NCBI RefSeq assembly: GCF_913063105.1
Contig: NZ_CAJXYQ010000002.1
Location: 310,001-374,000, forward strand
Direction of reading: 5' to 3'
DNA: 64,000 nucleotides
Source: an uncultured Draconibacterium sp.
GTDB taxonomy: Bacteria; Bacteroidota; Bacteroidia; Bacteroidales; Prolixibacteraceae
Of this stretch, positions 8,860 to 20,867 are shown in pieces. The notes beneath the pieces are model-generated. The model worked only from the letters and a program-made list of their open reading frames with translations. It was not told the origin of the DNA and did not search any database. Made by a program: the position numbers and the translations under genes. The first letter of the stretch is position 1. Every line of letters starts with the position of its first letter.

Positions 8860-8954
8860 ATGTGACTAAAAAACTCCCGCAACAATCCTTGCTTTTATCG
8901 CCTGTAAAAAATCTTATTTCAGCTTATTTTTACTCTTGCTAAAACAAATTAGAA

Positions 8955-11486
8955 ATGAAACCAATAAACCTATCTATAATTCTGATTAGTCTTTTAGTCG
9001 GATTTGCATGCAACCAAAACGAAACAACAAGCCCGCGTGTTGAAGACGATTTTAATTTCAACTGGAGATTCCACTATGGCGATATCGACGGCAATGCTAT
9101 TAATGAATCAAATACCGCAGATTGGAACGAAGTACGTTTGCCGCACGACTGGAGTGTAGAGCAATCATTTACACAAGAAAACACGGCAGGAGCAACCGCC
9201 TTTCTGCCCGGAGGAATTGGCTGGTATAAAAAAACATTTTCTGTTCCGAAGGATTGGAGTGACAGAATTACCTGGATTGAATTTGATGGCGTTTATTCCA
9301 ACTCCGAAGTGTGGATAAACGGGCAATATCTCGGCAAACGCCCATACGGTTACATTCCGTTTAAATACGAATTAAGTAAGTTTTTAAAATATGGCGAAAA
9401 AAATGAAATTACCGTAAAGGCCGACCGTTCTGCTTATATCGATTGCCGCTGGTACCCGGGCTCGGGCATTTACCGAAATGTAAAGCTGGTTAGTGCTAAT
9501 AAAGTACACATTCCGCAGTGGGGGGTGTTTGTTTCAACACCCGAAGTAAATGCAAAAAAAGCGACCGTTTCGGTTCAAACGGATGTGGCAAATCGTTTTG
9601 CTTCGGAAAAATCAATTACGGTAAAAAGTTCGGTTTCCCGGGGAACAATGAAGATTACTTCCAGCGAAACAAAACTACAATTAAAAGGAGATGCACAACA
9701 AACTGTTCAGCAAAAAATGGATGTTGGAAATCCTGAGCTTTGGGATATTGACTCTCCGAATATGTACCACCTGCTTTCCGAAATTATTGTCGATGGAAAA
9801 GTAGTTGATTCGAAAGAAACAACATTCGGAATTCGTTCGTTTTCGTTTGATAAAGAAAAAGGCTTCTTTCTGAATGGAAGGAATTTGTTGCTAAAAGGTG
9901 TGTGCCTCCATCACGACGGTGGTTTGGTTGGGGCAGCCGTACCCAAAGGTGTTTGGGAGCGTCGTTTGAAAAAGCTAAAAGCAGCTGGTTGTAACGCCAT
10001 CCGTACTGCCCATAATCCGCCATCGGCAGAGTTTTTGGATTTGTGCGACGAACTGGGTTTCCTGGTGCAGGATGAAGCTTTCGACGAGTGGAACAACCCC
10101 AAAGACAAACGCCACAATTATAACCAGCAGGAAGCTAATCCGCTTACCAGCGGATACACTGAACATTTTACCGAGTGGAAAGAACGCGACCTGAAAAGTA
10201 TGGTGCTGCGCGACCGAAATCACCCATCGATAATAATGTGGAGCATTGGCAACGAAATTGAGTGGACTTACCCGCGTTACGGGCAAGCAACCGGTTATTG
10301 GGGCAGCAACAAAGTTGGCGATGTAAACTACTACTGGGACGAGCCACCTTTGTCGGTAGAACAAATAAAAGACAATTTTAACAACGCGGAACCGGGAGAA
10401 TATAACCTGGCAAACACTGCAAAAGAATTGGCCGATTGGGTACGCGATATAGATACAACTCGGCCCGTAACAGCAAACCTGGTAATTCCATCAGTAAGTA
10501 ATTTTTCAGGGTACGCCGAGGCTTTGGATATTGTAGGATTAAGCTATCGTCAGTCGGTTTACGATTATTGTAAAAAGCATTATCCCGATATGGTTTTCCT
10601 GGGAACTGAAAACTGGACACGCTATCACGAGTGGAAACCGGTGATGGACAAAGACTTTATTTCAGGCATTTTTTTATGGACCGGAATAAATTACATGGGC
10701 GAATCGCGCAGCTGGCCAGTGAGGGGTAGCGGCAGCGGCTTGCTCGATTTTGCAGGCTTTGAAAAACCATCTTATCAATTGTTTAAAGCTTTGTGGAACG
10801 ATGAACCGCATGTATTTATTACTACCCAAACGCTGGATAAATCGCCTTATAAAACGGTTGGCAAATCAAATAATCTGGTTGAAAAAGAAGCGAATTGGGC
10901 CGTTCGTCAAAAATGGGGCTGGCAAGAGGTAAACACTCATTGGAATTACGAAGAAGGAGAGGAGATAGCTGTTGAAGTTTATACCAACCAACCCGAGGTG
11001 GAACTATTTCTGAATGGAAAATCATTAGGCATAAAAAAGTTGGCTCATGTTAACGATCATATTTTAAAATGGATGGTTCCTTTTTCTGCCGGGAAACTGG
11101 TAGCACGTGCAGTAAATAATTCAGCCGAAAATACTGTTGTAACTGCCGGAGCTTTTGCCGGAATAGAAATAAAGGCCGATAAAACTACGCTTAATGCCAA
11201 TGGCTACGATGTGGTCCATTTTGTGGTTCAACTACTTGATGCTGATGGAAATCCGGTTCGGCATTCAGAAGAAGAGCTACGATTTGAAATTGAGGGCGAT
11301 GCCAAACTATTGGGTGTCGACAACGGATCTCCGTCAAATGTTCAGGATTACCAAAGCAATAAAATAGTAACGTCTGAAGGAAAGGCTTTGATGATTTTGC
11401 AGGCAAATTTGGATACTACAACAGTGACTGTAAAAGCCGTTTGCGGAGAAATTACAAGCAAAGAATTGAAGATAGCAATTCGATAA
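8955..11486 (+). CDS. GH2 family beta-glycosidase, lipoprotein (with C-terminal Ig-like domain)
   Basis: An 843-residue predicted beta-galactosidase-type exo-enzyme anchored as a lipoprotein (MKPINLSIILISLLVGFAC, Cys 19). Domain order: GH2 sugar-binding jelly roll (about 35-190, including WIEFDGVYSNSEVWING), Ig-like domain (about 195-295), TIM barrel (about 300-600), DUF4982-like domain and a bacterial Ig-like domain (IEIKADKTTLNANGYD, about 735-840). Catalytic residues are E434 in WSIGNEIEW (acid/base) and E552 in FLGTENW (nucleophile). GH2 also includes beta-glucuronidases and beta-mannosidases, so galactose specificity is not certain. It is similar in architecture to the GH2 at 56075. Confidence 0.9.
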   Translation: MKPINLSIILISLLVGFACNQNETTSPRVEDDFNFNWRFHYGDIDGNAINESNTADWNEVRLPHDWSVEQSFTQENTAGATAFLPGGIGWYKKTFSVPKDWSDRITWIEFDGVYSNSEVWINGQYLGKRPYGYIPFKYELSKFLKYGEKNEITVKADRSAYIDCRWYPGSGIYRNVKLVSANKVHIPQWGVFVSTPEVNAKKATVSVQTDVANRFASEKSITVKSSVSRGTMKITSSETKLQLKGDAQQTVQQKMDVGNPELWDIDSPNMYHLLSEIIVDGKVVDSKETTFGIRSFSFDKEKGFFLNGRNLLLKGVCLHHDGGLVGAAVPKGVWERRLKKLKAAGCNAIRTAHNPPSAEFLDLCDELGFLVQDEAFDEWNNPKDKRHNYNQQEANPLTSGYTEHFTEWKERDLKSMVLRDRNHPSIIMWSIGNEIEWTYPRYGQATGYWGSNKVGDVNYYWDEPPLSVEQIKDNFNNAEPGEYNLANTAKELADWVRDIDTTRPVTANLVIPSVSNFSGYAEALDIVGLSYRQSVYDYCKKHYPDMVFLGTENWTRYHEWKPVMDKDFISGIFLWTGINYMGESRSWPVRGSGSGLLDFAGFEKPSYQLFKALWNDEPHVFITTQTLDKSPYKTVGKSNNLVEKEANWAVRQKWGWQEVNTHWNYEEGEEIAVEVYTNQPEVELFLNGKSLGIKKLAHVNDHILKWMVPFSAGKLVARAVNNSAENTVVTAGAFAGIEIKADKTTLNANGYDVVHFVVQLLDADGNPVRHSEEELRFEIEGDAKLLGVDNGSPSNVQDYQSNKIVTSEGKALMILQANLDTTTVTVKAVCGEITSKELKIAIR

Positions 11487-14990
<3,504 letters not shown>

Positions 14991-15058
14991 TTTTTTATTT
15001 ATAGTCATTCAGACTGTACCTTTACCTATTTAAAATGAATATATTATAATTGCTGAAT

Positions 15059-17245
15059 ATGAAACTAAAACTAAACGCAATTTTTTGGGTAGCCATCCTT
15101 TTACTGCACTCATGTGAGAGCAAAAAATCAGTTTTTATTGATTTTGAGAAAACAATTCCTCAGGTTGAATTTGCGGTGGAAGATATGGAAAAAACCTTGT
15201 TGGAAAAAGACTATGAGCTAAAAGAGAATGCATCGTTTCGAATTTTGATTGCAATTGATACAGCTTTTAACCAACCTGAAGGATTTCGGATAACAAAACC
15301 AAATAACAAAACTTTACAACTGTTATCGGGTGATGCCAATGGTTTAATGTATGCTTGTTTTGAGTTAAATGAGCTGATTCGTACCGGTGAAATTCTGGAA
15401 AACATCAATCATATTGAAGAAAAACCATACATCCCAAAACGCGGTATAAAATTCAACATTCCACTCGACATACGAACCTCAGCCTTTGATGATTCGGGTG
15501 ATGCCGCCCAAAACAACATCGCCGAAATGTGGAACTATGATTTTTGGGTAGCTTTTTTCGATAACATGGCACGTTACCGTTACAATGCAATTTCATTTTG
15601 GAATGCACATCCTTTTTCTTCGATGGTAAAACTGGATGATTACCCCGATGTAGCTTTGCAGGATGTTTGCGGAACTACCATAAAACCTCAGGATGAACCA
15701 TGGGCATGGAATGTTCCGGAAATGGCAAGTGCAAAACCTGTTGCCAATCTGAAAGTGCTGAAGAAAATGAGTATCGATGAAAAAATTGAGTTTTGGCAAA
15801 AGGTAATGAGGCATGCAAAAAACCGGGGAATTGATGTGTATTTTATTACCTGGAATATTTGTTTAAACGGTGCTGCAGTGCCCGGCCCAAACGCTGAAGT
15901 AGGTGATAAAAAGGGGAAATATGGCATCAGCAACGATTATCAAAATCAAACCAGTATCGATTATTTAAGAAAATCAGTAAAGCAATTTATACTGAACTAT
16001 CCCGATTTAACAGGTTTAGGAGTTACTGCAGGCGAAAATATGCGCAAACCAATGACCGACGAGGATAAAGAAAAATGGTTGTGGGATACCTATGGCATGG
16101 GAATACTGGATGCAAAAGCCGTTCAGCCTAAACGCGAAATAAAGTTTATTCACCGCTTTTGGTGGACCGACATGGAAAAAATTATGAAGTACTGGGGCGA
16201 TTATCCCGACCAGTTTGATATGAGTTTTAAATATGCAAAAGCCCGTTTGTATTCGCATGAAAATCCTCCATTTGCCGACCCATTATTGGATTGGATGGCG
16301 CCACAAAATCTAAAATCGTGGTGGAACCTGCGAAACGATGATATTTTTATCCACCGCTGGGGCGACCCGGCATACGTCAGCGGATTTATAAAAAACATGC
16401 CATACGAGGCTACGGCCGGTTACCACATGGGCTCCGACGGTTACGTTTGGGGACGCGAATTCATTAGCAAAAACCCGGAGTCGCCAAGAATGTTGGAAAT
16501 TAACAAACACTGGTTCCGCTTTTTGTTGTGGGGCCGTTTGGGTTACAACCCGGATATTCCTTTGGAACGTTTTGAAAAAATTCTGGCAGCCAGATTTCCA
16601 GAAACGGATGCAAAACTACTGTTGAAAACCTGGCAACATTCCTCCAAAATTATTCCGCAAATTAATCGCTTCCACTGGCGCGACTGGGATTACATGTGGC
16701 AACCCGAGGCTTGTATGTCCGGAGGTAAGGATTTGGTAACGGTTGATGATTTTCGAACTAACCCGACCATGCAGGGAAGCGGAATTTTAAACCCTTTCGA
16801 TTTTGTTAAGGCAAGTTTGGCAAAATCGGAAATCAAAAAAATCACACCGTTGGATGTGGCTGCTAAGCTTGAGCAGAGCGCAGCTGCCGCATTAAAAGGT
16901 GCAAACGAACTGCTGAATTCAGAAACAACAAAGGAGTTGGAACAGACTTTGCTTGATATTCAGGCCATGGCGCATTTGGGTAGATATTATTCAAACAAAA
17001 TAAAAGGAGCGGTTGAACTCGAATTCTTCAAACAAAGAGGCAATGAAGAACATAAACAAAAAGCAGTGGAATTTTTAGAGCAGGCAACTAATTCGTGGCA
17101 GGAGTACCGCGATGTGAATATTGACCGGTACGAGAAACAAAATTTTGCACGTTTACGGACTTTTGATTTCGATAAGAATCTCGAATTAACAAGGAATGAT
17201 ATTGAGCTGGCTGTAAAGGCACTTAGCTATGCATCCGAAAAATAA
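15059..17245 (+). CDS. Unclassified lipoprotein, probable TIM-barrel glycoside hydrolase (alpha-glucuronidase/GH20b-like N-terminus)
   Basis: A 728-residue lipoprotein. The frame opens at TTG 15050, but ATG 15059 gives MKLKLNAIFWVAILLLHSC with a lipobox Cys. An N-terminal alpha/beta domain (about 25-120, ending 'GLMYACFELNELIRTGEIL') resembles the accessory domain before GH20 and GH67/GH115 barrels. The next part begins KRGIKFNIPLDIRT and has barrel-like segments YNAISFWNAHPFSSM, VYFITWNICLNG, GLGVTAGENM and IKFIHRFWWTD, with a helical C-terminus. Acidic candidates such as E in TAGENM cannot be confirmed. I do not recognise a characterised family member. The context suggests it trims a uronic acid or amino sugar from the same polymer. 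The gene remnant that follows begins just after its stop. Confidence 0.6.
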   Translation: MKLKLNAIFWVAILLLHSCESKKSVFIDFEKTIPQVEFAVEDMEKTLLEKDYELKENASFRILIAIDTAFNQPEGFRITKPNNKTLQLLSGDANGLMYACFELNELIRTGEILENINHIEEKPYIPKRGIKFNIPLDIRTSAFDDSGDAAQNNIAEMWNYDFWVAFFDNMARYRYNAISFWNAHPFSSMVKLDDYPDVALQDVCGTTIKPQDEPWAWNVPEMASAKPVANLKVLKKMSIDEKIEFWQKVMRHAKNRGIDVYFITWNICLNGAAVPGPNAEVGDKKGKYGISNDYQNQTSIDYLRKSVKQFILNYPDLTGLGVTAGENMRKPMTDEDKEKWLWDTYGMGILDAKAVQPKREIKFIHRFWWTDMEKIMKYWGDYPDQFDMSFKYAKARLYSHENPPFADPLLDWMAPQNLKSWWNLRNDDIFIHRWGDPAYVSGFIKNMPYEATAGYHMGSDGYVWGREFISKNPESPRMLEINKHWFRFLLWGRLGYNPDIPLERFEKILAARFPETDAKLLLKTWQHSSKIIPQINRFHWRDWDYMWQPEACMSGGKDLVTVDDFRTNPTMQGSGILNPFDFVKASLAKSEIKKITPLDVAAKLEQSAAAALKGANELLNSETTKELEQTLLDIQAMAHLGRYYSNKIKGAVELEFFKQRGNEEHKQKAVEFLEQATNSWQEYRDVNIDRYEKQNFARLRTFDFDKNLELTRNDIELAVKALSYASEK

Positions 17246-17252
17246 CGAGATT

Positions 17253-17949
17253 ATGATATTTCTGAAATATTTGGTACTTGTACATTGTTTATTAACGGTT
17301 AACTTGCTGGTGTTTGCACAGCAATCACCAGCAACCTTTACAAATCCAATTGTTCCAGGATTTCATTCTAACCCGTCGATTTGCAGGGTTGGCGACACCT
17401 ATTACATGACCCATCCAACTTTGGAGTATTTTCCGGCGCTACCAATTATGCGAAGCGAAGATTTGATGAACTGGGAGAAAATTGGTCATGCCATCCACCG
17501 TGTCGACCAGATGAATTTTCCCGATGGGCTTGACAATTCTTTGGGAATCTTTGCGCCAAGTATCCGTCATCATAACGGTATTTTTTATGTGGTTTGTACC
17601 TGCGTGGGCTGTAAAGGCAATTTTATTGTACCGGCAATAAATTCCGAGGGACCATGGTCTGACCCGATTTGGGTAAAAGTGCCCGAACTGGATTTAGAAT
17701 ACCAGAATGGATGGAAGGGCAGGAATGTACACAAACGACCGCGATAGCATTATTGTTCCGGCACATGGTATTTATGCCTGTAACGTTGATGGCCATTTTA
17801 TTAAAAATACGCAAATGCATACCCTGCATAATGATGAACGGCCTTCCATTACCTTGGACGAAGTTAAAAATTTCAACCAAACCAATGTGTTTGATGAAAG
17901 AGTGCCATTGAAAACGAAAGATATAAATGTGGTTAACAATCAAAAATAA
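17253..17949 (+). pseudogene. Chimeric remnant: GH43 N-terminus fused to the tail of a beta-helix enzyme gene
   Basis: From ATG 17253 (signal peptide MIFLKYLVLVHCLLTVNLLVFAQ) the frame matches the N-terminal third of the GH43 at 28368 up to 'DPIWVKV' near 17678. It then runs through unrelated residues to a stop at 17747, a 165-residue product against 548 for the intact paralogue. It lacks the second catalytic Asp and the catalytic Glu, and the first catalytic Asp is Asn (N40 in FHSNPSICR). From about 17707, in another frame, the sequence encodes MYTNDRDSIIVPAHGIYACN and NDERPSITLDEV to TAA 17949, which reads like the last coils of a GH28-like beta-helix protein. The simplest reading is a deletion that joined two former neighbours. 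A GH43-like stub could still be translated and exported. Confidence 0.8.
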
Positions 17950-17959
17950 AAAACATACA

Positions 17960-19756
17960 ATGCCCGCGTATTCAAAAAAAATAGCAATTGCGATACTGTT
18001 CATTTTAGGTGGATTTTTTCAATTATTAAATGCTCAAAATCAGCCCAATGTTGTGCTGATTGTTACCGACGACCAAGGGTATGGCGATTTAAGCTGCCAT
18101 GGCAACCCGGTGATTAAGACTCCACATCTCGATAAGCTGCATGAAGAATCGGTAAGGTTTACAAACTTCCATGTCGACCCCACGTGCGCAGCCTCGCGCG
18201 CAGCATTAATGACCGGAAAGTACGCGCACAGAGTGAGGGTATGGCGTACTGTTTCAGGAGGTAACCACTTGCGAGCTACGGAAACCACCATGGCTGATGT
18301 TTTTAAAGCCTCAGGTTACCGTACTGCAGCTTTTGGAAAATGGCATTTGGGCGCCAACTATCCTTATCGGCCTATGGACCGGGGTTTTGGCGAGTGGCTC
18401 GGACATGGCGATGGCGGAACCGGAACCACCGATGACTGGTTTGACAACGACCGGGTAAACGATTACTATTGGCATAATGGCGAACGGATACAAAAGGCCG
18501 GCTATGCTCCGGATGTGTTTTTTAATGCAGCCATCAACTTCATTCAGGAAGATAAAAAAGCCCCATTCTTTATTTACCTGGCTACCTATTTGCCGCATAG
18601 TCCGCATACTATTCCCGACACATCGATGGTGCAAAAGTATAAGGGTAAGATACACGATAAAATGGCCTTTTTTTTTGCGGGAATCGACCGTATTGACCAG
18701 AATATTGGCAAATTACGTTCGGCACTTGAGGAAAGCGGAAAAGCCGACAATACCATTTTTATTTTTATGACCGATAACGGAGGAACAGAGGGAGTACCTT
18801 TATTTAATGCAAGCATGCGTGGCTCAAAAGCCATGGTATATGATGGTGGTCACCGGGTTCCGTTTTTTGTTCATTGGCCAAATGGAGATATAAAACATGG
18901 TAGCGATGTAAATGATTTAACGGCTCATTTCGACGTTTTACCAACGCTTATCGATTTATGCGATTTAGTTGATAAAAAGAACATAGACTTTGACGGACGC
19001 AGTTTTAAGCAGCAGCTAAAAGAGCCTGAACTAAAGCAGGCAGAACGTACCCTTTTTGTAGAAAAGCAATGGCTTTTTAAACCGAAGGAATGGCTTGGCA
19101 CAGTGGGAATGACCAACAGGTGGAGATTAGTAGATAACAAAGAACTTTATGACATCCAAAAAGACCCGGCTCAGAAGAACAATATTATAAATGAATACCC
19201 CGAAGTCGTAAAAGATATTCGTGAATCGCATAAAAAATACTGGGCAAGAGTTACTCCTGGCGACCGCGACAAACCACTTGTTATTATAGGGCATAAAAAC
19301 GACCCTGAAATATTCCTGAGCCCATCCGATTGGTTTTTAACTGATGGCCCATGGAACCATGGACAAGTTGCTGTAGGAAGGCCTGAAACCGGAGCGTGGG
19401 ACATTGCGGTTGCCCAAAAGGGTACCTATCGCTTCGAAGTACGACGTTGGCCCCGCGAAGCCAACGCACCAATACAAGGCATTCCAACCTTTACAAAAAA
19501 AGTTGATGCTTACGATTTTAATGGGGAAGTTGATAAACTCATTTACGGAAAAACGATGAAAGCCTTGCCGGTAGCATCAATTAAGCTGAAAGTGGGAAAA
19601 TATGATGAGTTGAAAGCAGTAAAGGCAAAAGATACGCACATTACCTTTGATGTAAAATTGAAAAGAGGCGACACCTTTGTAAAAGGCGTTCTGCTCGACA
19701 AAAACAATGAAATAATTGCTGGGGCGTATTACGTGTATGTAACAAAACTTAAATGA
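17960..19756 (+). CDS. Formylglycine-dependent sulfatase (S1 family), secreted
   Basis: A 598-residue arylsulfatase-fold enzyme. The frame opens at 17927, but ATG 17960 starts the signal peptide (MPAYSKKIAIAILFILGGFFQLLNAQ). Metal-site residues lie in VLIVTDDQGYGDL. The signature C-x-A-x-R is C76 in PTCAASRAALMTG, where the Cys is converted to formylglycine by a separate maturase not present in this window. HRVRVW, FGKWHLG and IFMTDNGG complete the core. A C-terminal extension (about 460-598, 'GPWNHGQVAVGRPETGAWDIAV') looks like a beta-sandwich seen in some sulfatases of this size. Start and upstream remnant are 10 bases apart, so it probably shares the old operon. The sulfate position it acts on cannot be inferred. 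Confidence 0.92.
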   Translation: MPAYSKKIAIAILFILGGFFQLLNAQNQPNVVLIVTDDQGYGDLSCHGNPVIKTPHLDKLHEESVRFTNFHVDPTCAASRAALMTGKYAHRVRVWRTVSGGNHLRATETTMADVFKASGYRTAAFGKWHLGANYPYRPMDRGFGEWLGHGDGGTGTTDDWFDNDRVNDYYWHNGERIQKAGYAPDVFFNAAINFIQEDKKAPFFIYLATYLPHSPHTIPDTSMVQKYKGKIHDKMAFFFAGIDRIDQNIGKLRSALEESGKADNTIFIFMTDNGGTEGVPLFNASMRGSKAMVYDGGHRVPFFVHWPNGDIKHGSDVNDLTAHFDVLPTLIDLCDLVDKKNIDFDGRSFKQQLKEPELKQAERTLFVEKQWLFKPKEWLGTVGMTNRWRLVDNKELYDIQKDPAQKNNIINEYPEVVKDIRESHKKYWARVTPGDRDKPLVIIGHKNDPEIFLSPSDWFLTDGPWNHGQVAVGRPETGAWDIAVAQKGTYRFEVRRWPREANAPIQGIPTFTKKVDAYDFNGEVDKLIYGKTMKALPVASIKLKVGKYDELKAVKAKDTHITFDVKLKRGDTFVKGVLLDKNNEIIAGAYYVYVTKLK

Positions 19757-19797
19757 ACGATTCCATTTGCTCAATGCATTAAAAAAGCTGCAGAATC

Positions 19798-20685
19798 CTA
19801 ACTCTTTTCATTGTTTCGAAACTGGCTGGGCGACATTCTGATGTGTTTTGAAAACAAACGCGAAAAATAATATTGGTCGTCATAACCCAGTTCCATGGCA
19901 ATCTCCTTAATTCTTTTTTCTGAATTCACTAGATACCTGCAGGCCTTTTGTATTTTCATTTGTAAGAAATAATCCATTGGCGAGCATTTTAGTTTTTTCA
20001 TGAACACCTTATAAAGGTTTGCACTTGAACAGCCACAAATTTCACCGAGTTCGCTTAGGGTAATCCGCTTGTTGGTGTTGTTGTTCATAAACGATAAGGC
20101 CTTGCTAAAATAATCGCCGGCAGGTTTATCTCCTGTAAATCTGAAATTTTCAATTTGTCTGATTGAAGTTAAGTAATATTTTAAACAGGTGTTGGCATAA
20201 AGCACATTCTCGAAATTATTATACTGCTCGAGGTTTTGCAGCATCTGCTCGAAAATGAGCATCCGGTCTTCAATGCGCGAATTTATGGTTTCCTCAATTG
20301 ACAATAAAACTTCACACGGAGGTGTGTATAAGTCAGCATTCTTCCCGGTAAAATGGATCCAGTAATTATCCCAGGGCTGGGTTTCCGATGAGCTGTAGCG
20401 GCACATTTTGTTGGGCGGAATAATAAAAACATTATTGCTTTTTACCAATGTCTCATTGCCTTCAACGCTAATTCTTCCCTGGCCCGATTTGCAATAGAAC
20501 AGAATATACTGTTCGCTGCCTGTTGGCCGGTCACGGTATTGCCCTTTAGCGTTAGGGAAATGGCCAATGTGAGTAATATAAAGGTCGCTAATTCGAGGAT
20601 CTTGTAAAATCTGTTTTTCTACATGATCAGGAATATAAACCATACGTTGCCCGGTAAAGCCATCTTGTCTTTTTTGAATGTTCAT
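19798..20685 (-). CDS. AraC-family transcriptional regulator
   Basis: A 295-residue one-component regulator. A cupin-like sugar-sensing N-terminal half (about 30-165: YILFYCKSGQGRISVEGNE, NVFIIPPNKMCRYSS, DNYWIHFTG) is joined to a C-terminal AraC double helix-turn-helix (about 190-290: ITLSELGEICGCSSANLYKVFMK, IKEIAMELGYDDQYYFSRLF). It has no signal peptide and should be cytosolic. It is divergently transcribed from the fucose-oxidation operon and convergent with the sulfatase upstream. That layout suggests it senses L-fucose or an oxidation product and activates the operon. The ligand is inferred from position only. Confidence 0.92.
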   Translation of the reverse strand: MNIQKRQDGFTGQRMVYIPDHVEKQILQDPRISDLYITHIGHFPNAKGQYRDRPTGSEQYILFYCKSGQGRISVEGNETLVKSNNVFIIPPNKMCRYSSSETQPWDNYWIHFTGKNADLYTPPCEVLLSIEETINSRIEDRMLIFEQMLQNLEQYNNFENVLYANTCLKYYLTSIRQIENFRFTGDKPAGDYFSKALSFMNNNTNKRITLSELGEICGCSSANLYKVFMKKLKCSPMDYFLQMKIQKACRYLVNSEKRIKEIAMELGYDDQYYFSRLFSKHIRMSPSQFRNNEKS

Positions 20686-20867
20686 AACGCACTGGAAGTA
20701 AAATATAATCCATCAAATTTACACAAAATACTATTTCCAAACGCATCAAGGACAGGTATTTTTGTATTCATTAAAAAGTAAACACTTTTTCTTCGCTTAT
20801 GCTTAAAATGTTGGTTTAAAATTAGTTTTATAAAACTTGAGATGTGAGTTTACAAAAACAGATTGCA
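20686..20867. promoter_or_regulatory. Divergent control region of the araC-like gene and the fucose operon
   Basis: On the minus strand TAAATTTG (plus 20714-20721) matches the TAnnTTTG -7 element about 29 bases before the AraC start, with a TTTG at plus 20738-20741. On the plus strand TATTTTTG lies at 20757-20764. A perfect 14-bp palindrome agttttataaaact occupies 20824-20837, 31 bases before the mutarotase ATG. It could be an operator or a small leader hairpin. Assignments are by consensus only. Confidence 0.4.

Noticed and set aside
15050-15058. TTG start for the unclassified lipoprotein
   Set aside because: ATG 15059 gives a proper lipoprotein signal; TTG adds three residues with no benefit.
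17229-17747. Complete small GH43 gene
   Set aside because: It covers only the N-terminal third of GH43, lacks two of the three catalytic residues, has Asn for the third, and ends in residues without homology; treated as part of a remnant.
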